From the NCBI GenBank assembly GCA_018057925.1, contig JAGPCT010000029.1:1-42986 (forward strand): DNA of 42,986 nucleotides, in the 5' to 3' direction. The notes below the pieces were generated by a model. The model had not been told where the DNA came from. It saw only the letters and a program-made list of their open reading frames with translations, and searched no databases. Made by a program: the position numbers and the translations under genes. Of the stretch, positions 23,385 to 32,237 are shown piece after piece. Positions within the stretch are counted from its first letter, which is position 1. Every line of letters begins with the position of its first letter. This DNA is from Saprospiraceae bacterium (GTDB lineage: Bacteria; Bacteroidota; Bacteroidia; Chitinophagales; Saprospiraceae).

Positions 23385-25610
23385 TTATTTCATCTGAATG
23401 ATTAATTCGCCTCCTTTTACAATATCGGTATAGCTGATAAAAGAATTTGAATATTTTTTACCATTCAGCAGCATGGATCGAATGATACAATCCGAAGTAT
23501 TTTTTCGTTCAACAGTAATAGTAAAATTTTTCCCTTTCGGAAGATTAATTTGAGCGAAGTCCATCCGAGGTGAACCTATCTGAAAAACGCCATCCGCAGG
23601 GTGTACCTGATAAAAGCCGAGTGCTGACAGGATATACCATGCACTCATTTGACCGACATCTTCGTTGCCACACAAGCCATCCAATTTGTTGGTGTACATT
23701 TCGTCCATGATGCGTCTTACTAGAGCGGCCGTTTTGTCTGGTCGGCCTACGTAGTTATACAAATATGGAATGTGGTGTCCCGGTTCATTCCCATGTGCAT
23801 ATTGCCCTATGAGACCTGAAATATCGGGGCTGGACTCCTCACCCATATCACCATCCAAGACAAAAAGAGAGTCCAATTTTTGGATAAATTTTTCTTTACC
23901 GCCCATTAGATCTATCAATCCCGGAACATCTTGTGGCACTAACCATGTATATTGCCATGCATTGCCCTCGCAATAGTCGTTTTCACGGTGCTTTGCTTCA
24001 AATGGATTAAATGGTGAATGCCAACTCCCATCGGCCATTTTACCCCTCATAAATTGATTTTTTGGGTCAAAATACTGCGTATATAATTTACCGCGCTTAG
24101 CAAAATATTTGTAATCTTCTTCACTGCCGATATCTTTTGCCATCAGGGCTATACAATTGTCTGAAATTGCATATTCAAGCGCTTTAGCAACTGATTCATT
24201 GACAGAATCAGCAGGAATAAAAGAGAGTTTGGCGGCGTATTGGATACCGTTGGTTTGCTGCATAGCAGATTGTTTTACGGCTTCGTAAGCAAGCGGAATG
24301 TCAAATCCAGTAAATCCTTTTTTCCAGGCATCGACCACGACGGGCACAGCACTATAACCCACCATTGTATTGGTTTCATTGCCGGAAAGATGCCATACAG
24401 GCAATTTACCTTGTTCTCTATAAATCCTGAGCATAGAAGTAATAAGAGGATTGATCATATCAGGCTTTAGCAAAGTGAGCATCGGATGCTGCGCCCGATA
24501 GGTATCCCACAGTGAAAAGACCGTATAATTGGTATCGGGCTTACCTTCTCTTACTACTTGGTCACTACCTCTATACTGACCATTGACATCATCATACGTT
24601 GAAGGAAAGAAAAAACTATGGTACATCGATGTATAAAACACTGTTTTCAAATAGTCATTTGCTTGGTAATCCACAACCGACAATTCCTCATTCCACGTCT
24701 TTTCCGCACTTTTCCTATATTTTGCAAAGTCCCAATCCGGCATTTCCATTTGTAAGTTTAACAATGCATTTTGATAGCTAACCGGAGACAATGCCACTTT
24801 CACCTTGACTTCACGACTCGAATTGAGGGTTGGGAATAAAGCACATGCATATATCCTGTCATTTGATAGCGAATCTTTATAAAAGGTTGCTTCTTTATAT
24901 TGCACATTCACCCGGATGGCGAAGTAAACCCTTTGATCTGTCGCCCAACCTTTTGAAAATCGATATCCTACATAAGTTGAATCGTCCAGTCTTTTTATTT
25001 CTGTTTTAGTCGGGGTATCCCAACCCACTCCAAAATTCAAATCGAGAAGGATATGTGGATCTGTAACATTTTGATCATAGCGGTATCGATGCAAGGCAAC
25101 ACGATTGGTCGTGGTAATTTCAGCTGTGACTTTATATCGATCCAGATAAACCTTGTAGTATCCGGGCGAGCATACTTCATTGTCATGGTCAAAATGCGAG
25201 CCATAACCATCGGACAAATCATCCTTTTTGGAAGCTCGTGTCAAAATAGTGCCATTAGCCGGTAACAAAGCAATATCACCCCAGTCGCCGATCCCTGTTC
25301 CACTCAAATGAAGGTGTGAAAAATTGAGTATTTCTTTACCGGAATGATGATATCCGCTACACCAATCCCATCCTTTTGCTATATTATTCGGTCCGGCTTG
25401 TATCATTCCAAAAGGGACATTGGCCCCTAAAAATACGTGGCCATGCGCCTCTGTACCGATAAATGGATTGACATATCTGATCAAATCATTACTTTGACTC
25501 CAGGAATAGCCAAAATTCAGGCTAATCAAGAGAAACATCAGGCTAACTTTTTTCAAATATAGCGTATCGAAGAAAGTTGGCTTATTTTTAATAATGTTGA
25601 ATATTATCAT
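23385..25610 (-). CDS. Glycoside hydrolase family 92 exo-alpha-mannosidase
   Basis: GH92 enzymes are calcium-dependent exo-acting alpha-mannosidases used by Bacteroidota to trim mannose-rich glycans. The protein shows family blocks in order: YVNPFIGTEAHGHVFLGANV just after the signal peptide, FSHLHLSGTGIGDWGDI, YTVFSLWDTYRAQHPMLTL, PVWHLSGNETNTMVGYSAVP, EGNAWQYTWLVPQDV and GNEDVGQMSAWYILSALGFY with the acidic catalytic residues. I start at ATG 25610; the long frame from 25691 would put about 27 extra residues before the signal peptide (hydrophobic core LMFLLISLNFGYSWSQ). Export to the periplasm or surface is likely. It has no T9SS domain. It may work with the secreted protein upstream and the susCD locus. 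Confidence 0.94.
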   Translation of the reverse strand: MIIFNIIKNKPTFFDTLYLKKVSLMFLLISLNFGYSWSQSNDLIRYVNPFIGTEAHGHVFLGANVPFGMIQAGPNNIAKGWDWCSGYHHSGKEILNFSHLHLSGTGIGDWGDIALLPANGTILTRASKKDDLSDGYGSHFDHDNEVCSPGYYKVYLDRYKVTAEITTTNRVALHRYRYDQNVTDPHILLDLNFGVGWDTPTKTEIKRLDDSTYVGYRFSKGWATDQRVYFAIRVNVQYKEATFYKDSLSNDRIYACALFPTLNSSREVKVKVALSPVSYQNALLNLQMEMPDWDFAKYRKSAEKTWNEELSVVDYQANDYLKTVFYTSMYHSFFFPSTYDDVNGQYRGSDQVVREGKPDTNYTVFSLWDTYRAQHPMLTLLKPDMINPLITSMLRIYREQGKLPVWHLSGNETNTMVGYSAVPVVVDAWKKGFTGFDIPLAYEAVKQSAMQQTNGIQYAAKLSFIPADSVNESVAKALEYAISDNCIALMAKDIGSEEDYKYFAKRGKLYTQYFDPKNQFMRGKMADGSWHSPFNPFEAKHRENDYCEGNAWQYTWLVPQDVPGLIDLMGGKEKFIQKLDSLFVLDGDMGEESSPDISGLIGQYAHGNEPGHHIPYLYNYVGRPDKTAALVRRIMDEMYTNKLDGLCGNEDVGQMSAWYILSALGFYQVHPADGVFQIGSPRMDFAQINLPKGKNFTITVERKNTSDCIIRSMLLNGKKYSNSFISYTDIVKGGELIIQMK

Positions 25611-25989
25611 AAATTCTTTTATTTTATTTTCTGCCTTAAAATTGTATTCCTGTATATTGACAATAATGTCTGTCCCATTATTGATATTCATTTACATGCA
25701 ATAATAAGAAACTACCTTGAAACGAATCTAATAAAAAGAGTCTAAAGAGTATATGGCTGCGCTCTTTGGTCGCCCAAATGGCATGTATCCATTTTTTGTT
25801 GAATGAATGAGGCAAAAATGTTTTTTTAACCTAATTTCCGCATTAGACAAAGGAGAAATTCAGGGTCAACTTTTCCTAACCTCTGCATAGAAGGCGACAT
25901 GGAAAGGTACCATCATCAAGAAAACTATATTGGTAATAAATATTTCTGTTTCAGTCGATTATATGGATTAAATGGTAACGTTCAAGCGT
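25611..25989. other. Intergenic region with a truncated dispersed-repeat copy
   Basis: These 379 bases separate two leftward genes. At 25824-25851 the 28-base string TTTTAACC...CATTAGACAAA matches 14983-15010, the left edge of the dispersed repeat, in 25 of 28 positions, and then diverges. No gene or clear terminator is visible. Confidence 0.4.
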
Positions 25990-28900
25990 CTATATTTTCT
26001 CCCACCTTTGTACAAATATGCCATTTTTATGTATCAGTTTTATAAAATAGGTCCCTGGATTCAAATGTTTGATGGGGATGTGATTCAATTGGCTATTGAT
26101 GACTTTTTGTGAATAAACTATTTTTCCAGACATACTTACTATTTCAATTGTATTTGCTTCCTGAATAAGCGACGAATTCAGGTACAATATACTGGAAGCT
26201 GGGTTGGGAAAAGCCACCATTTTTTCTGAAATGCCGAATGGCGAATGTATGCCGGATGTATATGTATGATACAAAGCATCGATTTCAATAGGAATTAAGG
26301 GGTGATTATATATCATCACTTCGTCAATTAGCCCGTTAAAATTGTAACTACTTTCATCCGGAGTCATTTGGCCTACCAAAAGTGGTATATTGGTCTGTCT
26401 TATCTTCCCTGTAAGCGTCTTAAAGCCGGTCAAAGAGCCATTGACATAGATCATGATTGACTTGCCATCATACGTAGCGGTAACAAATAAAGCTTGGTTC
26501 GGTTCGATTGGTATAGGAGAATCTATATCGGCGATTCCCGATACTGTGTTGACCGTCCATCGAAGTAAACGTTCCGGGGTAATGGAAAGCTTCCACCTAT
26601 TTTGCCAACTTCCATGCGATAGGATAAAGCTTTCTTTCTCCGGTAAGGATTTGGGCTTAATCCAGCAGCTAACCGTAATGCCTTCTTGAAAATTTAGTTC
26701 GGGAGTGCTTGTCACTTTAACATTGTCATTGACACCATCAAAGGTAAGAGCATGCTTTGATGTACCCCAAATATCACTGACAAACAAAGCTCCGGATACT
26801 GATCCATCGTGATGAAAAGTGGTGCTATCCAAACCATTTCCTGAGAATGGGAGCCATACAACCATGTCGCCCGGCACTTCTTCAAAATGTTGTACGAGAA
26901 TGTGTACAATAGAAATAGCGGAAAGTCCACCGGGATCGGTCACTTTGAGTTGTATTTCGTATGTCCCTTCCTCTGCCGGGGCAGTCCAAACAGTAGATTT
27001 AGCATTGGCTTGGCTGAATCCACCTTTGTCAGCAGTCCAGGAATAACTCAACGTATCTCCATTGGCATCCGATGCTAAAGCACTGAATTCAATCGTTTTG
27101 AGGGGTGATGTATATATTGATGAATGCTTCAATTCAATGATTTCAGGACGTACATTTATTTTGGAAATCACCGTGACTTGAGTGATTGCCGAGTCTATGT
27201 TGTCTGCTTCATCCCTAACAAGCAACTTGATATCAAAGATGCCCGTATTGTCAGGTGCTGTCCATGTCCCGATTGAGTCCAAGCTATTGATATTTCCACC
27301 ATTTGATGACCATTCAAAGGAAAAAACCTGAGAATCTTTATCCTGAATTTTAGCATAGATTGGAATAGATGAATTTACTTCTATGGTATCAAGTTTAGGT
27401 GCCAATGCTAAGATGTTAGGTGCGTATCTGAAGGTATTGTGAGATTGTTGATAATCAATGACAATGCCATTGGCCAACAGTTTATTTTGGTCATATTCCA
27501 AAGTAGGATTGGAGGGAGTTATGGTTGCGATAAAAGCGCTTTTTGCCGGAATTGCAATTTCAATAATGCCGGATTGTCCTTCAATAGGCCACGACTCAGA
27601 CAAAGGTTCATAGATACTTTTAGGTGAAGTGCCCAGATCTATGGCGACTTTCTTTTCCTGATCATAAGGATTGAAGTACAGATAGGTAGGATAAGATTTT
27701 TCCTGGAAGAAGTCTGTTTTATTGAGGTTGAGTCTAAGTATTTTATCAACATTGGTCTTCTCGACAATGGCTCCTAAGTAGCCTATACTTGAGGTGCTGT
27801 ACAAACTTAGATTGGTTGCTGCCCAGCCGCCCTTGACGGCGTCGCCTGTGGAGAACGGTGATTGACCATTCCATTTCTCCCGGAGTGCTTCGTAGCCGAT
27901 GATTCTCTCGGGATCGTTGGTGTCAGACCATGCTGTACCATCCTGCAAATGGGCCGGTAAAAATCCAGGATAAAATAAACGTGTTGCATTGGCAAGATTG
28001 AGCATCCACTTTCCGATAGCATTTGCAAAACGCTTGTCATATCGCACCATAGGAACCAACGCTGCCGCTTGTTGGACACCATTGAGCTGAAAGGCATAAT
28101 CATTACCATTGTCATTGGCTTCGCCTACCAATCCTGAAACATCCATTCCGCCCCATTTTCCGACAATTGTCCCCCACCCTCTTAATGGACCACGGTCAAA
28201 ACTCCATGTTGCAAACTTCTGAATGTCATATTCAGTACTCAATTCAGCATTAATACGTGCGGCGATATATGTGCCATAAGGAAGTTGCAACTCATAAGAG
28301 GGATTTTTAGACAACTGTTGCAGAAAGTCAAGACTCCATAAAGCCCCATTTAGATAGGACTTTTTACCGGTGTGGAGATAAGCATTGTATAAGAGCCAGG
28401 CATAAGCCCCGGCCGCTTCCGGTTCTATGACACCTTCATCTAATGGTATCATGGATTGAAAGTTCCATGCCCTATAATTCATGGAAGGTGAAGACCAAGG
28501 GCGATCACTGCCACCCATTGCTTTAACCGCTTTCAGCATTTGATCGGCAACTGCAATGAATTGATGGTCTTTGTCACCGCCAATATTGGGATAGAGATCA
28601 CACAATTGGTAGAAATAAATATTAGGCATCATATCATACCACCAGTCATGGCCACTCGATGTGTTATTTCCATTGAGATATATGTTCTCATTGTTCTTTT
28701 TATTAAAAAAATCTTGACTCATCCTGACCCAATTTTTATTAAATTGATTGGATTTATCAATCCCCACTAAGGTCGCTCCAACTAAAGAAGGCAATGAATT
28801 GATGGCTTCGTTGTTGGATTGGTTATTGGAACCGACATAGGTCTGCATATTAAAAAATTCATTACTCGGATAATTATATCCCGAATTTTTGATGGATACT

Positions 28901-29109
28901 ATTGGCCAATATTGCCCGGTTCGATTTATATCGTAAACAGTAGAGTCATATCGCATTGCTACTTCCTTCCAATCCCGCATACTGTAGGGCGAAGGTTGAA
29001 ATGGCATCATCTCAATCCTATTAATTGAAATTTGCCCTGATTGACCTGAAAGTGAGGAAAAAAAACCTGAAAAAAGAAACATTACAAGAAGGAAAAGGAT
29101 ACGTGACAT
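25990..29109 (-). CDS. Secreted multidomain protein: helical-toroid-like domain, PKD-like repeats, LamG domain, T9SS sorting domain
   Basis: This large surface or extracellular protein probably acts on a polysaccharide. After a signal peptide come about 500 residues with the helix-rich pattern of an (alpha/alpha)-barrel (DWWYDMMPNIYFYQLCDLYP, EAAGAYAWLLYNAYLHTGKK, LPYGTYIAARINAEL). Then follow two PKD/Ig-like modules (FEWSSNGGNINSLDSIGTW; LSYSWTADKGGFSQANAKST), a LamG/concanavalin-like module (MVVWLPFSGNGLDSTT to YNFNGLIDEVMIYNH), and a T9SS sorting domain (MVAFPNPASSILYLNSS to VQRWEKI). I start at ATG 29109 (MSRILFLLVMFLFSGFF); a TTG at 29130 overlaps a TACTTTTG box. No catalytic family is recognised. 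It is adjacent to GH92 on the same strand. Confidence 0.75.
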   Translation of the reverse strand: MSRILFLLVMFLFSGFFSSLSGQSGQISINRIEMMPFQPSPYSMRDWKEVAMRYDSTVYDINRTGQYWPIVSIKNSGYNYPSNEFFNMQTYVGSNNQSNNEAINSLPSLVGATLVGIDKSNQFNKNWVRMSQDFFNKKNNENIYLNGNNTSSGHDWWYDMMPNIYFYQLCDLYPNIGGDKDHQFIAVADQMLKAVKAMGGSDRPWSSPSMNYRAWNFQSMIPLDEGVIEPEAAGAYAWLLYNAYLHTGKKSYLNGALWSLDFLQQLSKNPSYELQLPYGTYIAARINAELSTEYDIQKFATWSFDRGPLRGWGTIVGKWGGMDVSGLVGEANDNGNDYAFQLNGVQQAAALVPMVRYDKRFANAIGKWMLNLANATRLFYPGFLPAHLQDGTAWSDTNDPERIIGYEALREKWNGQSPFSTGDAVKGGWAATNLSLYSTSSIGYLGAIVEKTNVDKILRLNLNKTDFFQEKSYPTYLYFNPYDQEKKVAIDLGTSPKSIYEPLSESWPIEGQSGIIEIAIPAKSAFIATITPSNPTLEYDQNKLLANGIVIDYQQSHNTFRYAPNILALAPKLDTIEVNSSIPIYAKIQDKDSQVFSFEWSSNGGNINSLDSIGTWTAPDNTGIFDIKLLVRDEADNIDSAITQVTVISKINVRPEIIELKHSSIYTSPLKTIEFSALASDANGDTLSYSWTADKGGFSQANAKSTVWTAPAEEGTYEIQLKVTDPGGLSAISIVHILVQHFEEVPGDMVVWLPFSGNGLDSTTFHHDGSVSGALFVSDIWGTSKHALTFDGVNDNVKVTSTPELNFQEGITVSCWIKPKSLPEKESFILSHGSWQNRWKLSITPERLLRWTVNTVSGIADIDSPIPIEPNQALFVTATYDGKSIMIYVNGSLTGFKTLTGKIRQTNIPLLVGQMTPDESSYNFNGLIDEVMIYNHPLIPIEIDALYHTYTSGIHSPFGISEKMVAFPNPASSILYLNSSLIQEANTIEIVSMSGKIVYSQKVINSQLNHIPIKHLNPGTYFIKLIHKNGIFVQRWEKI

Positions 29110-29130
29110 AGCGTATTTTAGTTTTTTCAA

Positions 29131-29515
29131 AAGTAAAATTATTGTCTTAAGAGTAGTAATACAATTATATCTAAATATGATATTATTATGTGGTCCAATT
29201 CGGGTTTAAAAAAATAAATCATTCACTTAATAATTAATAATCAACAACTTATACAATAGATGTAAAAGTAAAGGTTGCCAATAAAACGAAAATAAAGATT
29301 TATTCTCACCAAAGAATATAAAACAAAAGGTATTTGAGAAAATATATAAGAATGTCCGAAATATACAATTTTAATAATCAATCGTTGTTGTAACTTTACT
29401 TTTATTTAGTATAGAAACCTATTTTATAAAAATATTTAAAGGATTCTAATGCAATTTTAGATAGCAGTAGTTTACCTTGTATTGCCATAGAAAAATTTAA
29501 TTTAAAAAAACTAAC
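29131..29515. other. Divergent intergenic region
   Basis: This 385-base AT-rich region lies between the leftward multidomain gene and the rightward cytochrome gene and must hold both promoters. A TACTTTTG box (minus strand, 29135-29128) lies just before the leftward start but lacks a -33 partner at 19 bases. I see no hairpin or repeat. Confidence 0.35.
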
Positions 29516-30499
29516 ATGAAAAAAGCACTTAAACTCTTATTCTACTTATTACTATTCGTGGGGATAATTGTTGGCGTCGGATTGAGTTACATTTATTTTG
29601 GTTTACCAGATGTAGGGAATGCGCCTGAAATCAAGGTCTCCATCACACCTGATCGGGTAAAAAGAGGCAGTTACCTTGCCAATCATGTCATGCTGTGTAT
29701 GGATTGTCATTCTACCCGGGACTGGACATTATTTAGTGGGCCGATGGTGTCCGGGACAGAAGGAAGAGGGGGAGAGATTTTTGATCAGGGCATGGGACTT
29801 CCGGGAAGATATGTTTCTCCAAATATCACGCCATTCCATTTAAAAGATTGGACGGATGGTGAAATATTCCGGGCTATCACTACCGGCGTCAGCAAAGACG
29901 GGCATGCTTTATTCCCAATTATGCCATATAAAGCATACCGTGAAGCCGACAGCATGGATATTGTTGCGGTCATTGCCTATTTACGTACCTTGAAGCCGAT
30001 TGCAGTGAATCAAGATAAGTCGAAATCAGATTTTCCAATGAATTTCATCGTCAACTTGATGCCGGAAAAAGCGGCATTGAGGCCAATACCTGATACGAAT
30101 GATATTTTAAAATACGGTAAATATATGGCTGTCATCTCGGGTTGTCAGATATGTCATACAAAGGAAGAGCAAGGAAAAGCCGTAGGACAACCTTTTGCCG
30201 GTGGCAATGAATACAAGATGCCTGATGGTTCAAAAGTGTATTCCGTAAATATCACGCCTGATAAAGAAACAGGGATTGGAAACTGGTCAAAAGAAGAATT
30301 TGTAGCACGATTTAAAGTCTATAAAAATGATAATAAGTCACCGGAAAAGGTGGGAAAAGGGGACTTTCAGACGATAATGCCTTGGACAATGTATGCCGAC
30401 AAAGAAACAAAAGATTTAGAAGCTATCTATGCCTATCTACAAAGCCTTCCACCTGTCAATAACAAAGTAATCAAATATTCTCCTCCACCAGACAAATAA
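29516..30499 (+). CDS. Membrane-anchored di-haem cytochrome c
   Basis: The 327-residue protein begins with an uncleaved-looking anchor (residues about 5-28, ALKLLFYLLLFVGIIVGVGL) and then has two cytochrome c modules. Each has a haem-binding CxxCH (CMDCH near residue 63, CQICH near 214) and a later methionine that can serve as the axial ligand (FPIMPY; TIMPWTMYA). Each module also carries VSPNIT/YSVNIT P-type segments typical of alcohol-dehydrogenase-type cytochrome subunits. It probably shuttles electrons in the periplasm to a terminal oxidase. No dehydrogenase partner is encoded nearby. Tandem 79-bp repeats follow its stop. Confidence 0.9.
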   Translation: MKKALKLLFYLLLFVGIIVGVGLSYIYFGLPDVGNAPEIKVSITPDRVKRGSYLANHVMLCMDCHSTRDWTLFSGPMVSGTEGRGGEIFDQGMGLPGRYVSPNITPFHLKDWTDGEIFRAITTGVSKDGHALFPIMPYKAYREADSMDIVAVIAYLRTLKPIAVNQDKSKSDFPMNFIVNLMPEKAALRPIPDTNDILKYGKYMAVISGCQICHTKEEQGKAVGQPFAGGNEYKMPDGSKVYSVNITPDKETGIGNWSKEEFVARFKVYKNDNKSPEKVGKGDFQTIMPWTMYADKETKDLEAIYAYLQSLPPVNNKVIKYSPPPDK

Positions 30500-30540
30500 C
30501 CAAATTATGCGTATCGTAGATAATATTTACAGTCTTATCA

Positions 30541-30757
30541 TGGAATATCTTTCACGTATTTTAACCATTTAGGAGTTAAGGATCATTAAGGAAGTGTCAA
30601 AATATACAGGGTTTTATAATGGAATATCTTTCACGTATTTTAACCATTTAGGAGTTAAGGATCATTAAGGAAGTGTCAAAATATACAGGGTTTTATAATG
30701 GAATATCTTTCACGTATTTTAACCATTTAGGAGTTAAGGATCATTAAGGAAGTGTCA
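30541..30757. repeat. 79-bp direct tandem repeat, about 2.75 copies
   Basis: The unit starts TGGAATATCTTTCACG at 30541, 30620 and 30699, a constant period of 79. The third copy stops after 59 bases. The copies look identical. Each contains TTAGGAGTTAAGGATCATTA. There are no unique spacers between units, so it is not a CRISPR array. Confidence 0.9.
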
Positions 30758-30763
30758 TCCGGA

Positions 30764-31483
30764 TTATTTAAAATTGAAATTGAGTCCAATCGTCAAAAAT
30801 AGGTTTTCTTGCTTAAAGTTACTATTCGTAAGGTTTAAGCTGTAACCATACTGCCACTGGAGTTTTATTTTCTCCAAACCACCGCTGACAGTAAGTGCCG
30901 GTTCTAACAAGTAGTAAGAATTATTATCTTTTAAGAAGTTTGCCTGATTTATATTGTCGAATATTAAATCACCTTCAATTTTGCTGTATGAAAGATTGGC
31001 TATTCTTGCTGACAAGGCAGCCGTAAAATATTTTGACTTGTATCCAAAGTTAGGCTGAATACCTATTCTAAGCATATTGGCTGAAATATTGCCTTTGGTA
31101 TTGGGATAGTCAACTGAGGTAGAAGGTAAATGATTTTCGAAGCCGCCGAATCCTATCTGGCCATACGCTTCAAAAATCCAATTGTCATGAATGGGTTGAA
31201 AATATCCTCCTCCCAATTCGACTAATTTACCGGAGCCACCATTGCCATTGTCAAGGTCTCTGGGAATAAACCATCCGGCATTGGCTTTTAGAGCAAAGTG
31301 ATCGGTCAAAGCATAGGCACCGTGAAATTCGACTTGATTTCCATTACCTGCCAAAGTCAATGCCGTTTCTCCTTTTTGAGATAATAATGGTACATGCTGT
31401 GCATTGGGTGAATAGAATGTTGGACTGCAAGAGTATAAAGTTGCCAATCCAGCCAATAAAATTGTGTTAATTAAGTTTTTCAT
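30764..31483 (-). CDS. Outer-membrane barrel-like lipoprotein
   Basis: The 239-residue product starts MKNLINTILLAGLATLYSCS, a lipoprotein signal with lipobox L-Y-S-C (Cys 19). The mature part has alternating, glycine- and aromatic-rich strands (HGAYALTDHFALKANAGWFI, FEAYGQIGFGGFEN, LQWQYGYSLNLTNS) and ends in NLFLTIGLNFNFK with a terminal aromatic, as do small outer-membrane barrels. It resembles 'outer membrane beta-barrel protein' families common in the phylum; the function is unknown. Its 3' end lies next to the 79-bp tandem repeat. Confidence 0.75.
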   Translation of the reverse strand: MKNLINTILLAGLATLYSCSPTFYSPNAQHVPLLSQKGETALTLAGNGNQVEFHGAYALTDHFALKANAGWFIPRDLDNGNGGSGKLVELGGGYFQPIHDNWIFEAYGQIGFGGFENHLPSTSVDYPNTKGNISANMLRIGIQPNFGYKSKYFTAALSARIANLSYSKIEGDLIFDNINQANFLKDNNSYYLLEPALTVSGGLEKIKLQWQYGYSLNLTNSNFKQENLFLTIGLNFNFK

Positions 31484-31746
31484 GTCAGGTTGATTTAGTT
31501 GGTTACTCGCCTATGGTAAAATGAAGTCTAATATTGATTAATCCAAATTAATTCATCTTTTTACATTAAATTTCAATTGATCCAAATGTACCTTATCAAG
31601 TCATTCATTGAAACTTGTATATCGACAAGCTAAACGCCGCCAATGCGACTAATGTCAGTGCGTAAAGATAATACATTATAATAAATAAATGAAAAGAAAA
31701 CTTTTTCAGATAATCAAATATTTGAACGCTATTTTTAAAATCTGTT

Positions 31747-31783
31747 AAAAAAGAAGGTCGACATCTGAGAGAAGCCGACCCTT
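31747..31783 (-). terminator. Terminator hairpin, distal copy
   Basis: On the minus strand GGTCG (read from CGACC, 31780-31776) pairs with CGACC (31760-31756), extended by AAG/CTT, and is followed by C then TTTTTT (31752-31747). It follows the same 31-base leader as the proximal copy. Confidence 0.65.
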
Positions 31784-32140
31784 AATATAAAAACACCTTA
31801 CAATAAAAATTCTTATATTTCTTTTATATCTTATTTGATTGCACAAATGTATATCTTTAAAATTACTTTGCAAATATTTTAAAATATTTTTTGTTCAAAA
31901 AAATGTTAATGACTTTTTAGTGCTATAAAACGGTTAAATATAGAGGGTTTTACACTACTTTTTTAACATTTTCCACACATTCCAAAATAAACCCAAATTT
32001 CGTATTTAAAAAATGTTGAATCTATTTATTAGTAATAATCAATTGCTTCTTCAAACCATTGTAATGACTTGTGCATCAGTAAGTCTCTCATAATCAACAA
32101 TCTTCGGCTTTGGAAAATCTCAATTGCAGATTTCGGGTTT

Positions 32141-32178
32141 AAAAAAGAAGGGATCTTATCTGAGAGATAAAACCCCTT
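32141..32178 (-). terminator. Terminator hairpin of the susCD operon, proximal copy
   Basis: On the minus strand AAGGG pairs with CCCTT (32178-32174 with 32152-32148), enclosing a perfect TTATCT/AGATAA stem with a 3-base loop (32170-32156), followed by C and TTTTTT (32146-32141). It is 60 bases after the susD stop. Confidence 0.75.
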
Positions 32179-32237
32179 AATATAAAAACACCTTACAATA
32201 AAAACTTCGTAATATATCTATGTAACGAATAACTTGA

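Larger units (their letters stand above)
31484..32237. other. Gene-free region downstream of susCD with duplicated terminator module
   Basis: This 754-base AT-rich region has no supported gene. It contains two related hairpin terminators for leftward transcripts (31747-31783 and 32141-32178). A shared 31-base stretch (31779-31809 and 32174-32204, CCCTTAATATAAAAACACCT onward) precedes each hairpin on the minus strand. The 395-base distance between the copies suggests duplication of a 3' end, possibly leaving decayed coding sequence between them, but I could not recognise any. Confidence 0.45.

Noticed and set aside
28540-29028. Forward-strand frames within the multidomain gene
   Set aside because: They are short, lack features and lie fully inside a well-supported gene on the other strand.
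30541-30757. CRISPR-like array
   Set aside because: The 79-bp units are contiguous with no unique spacers and there are no cas genes nearby.
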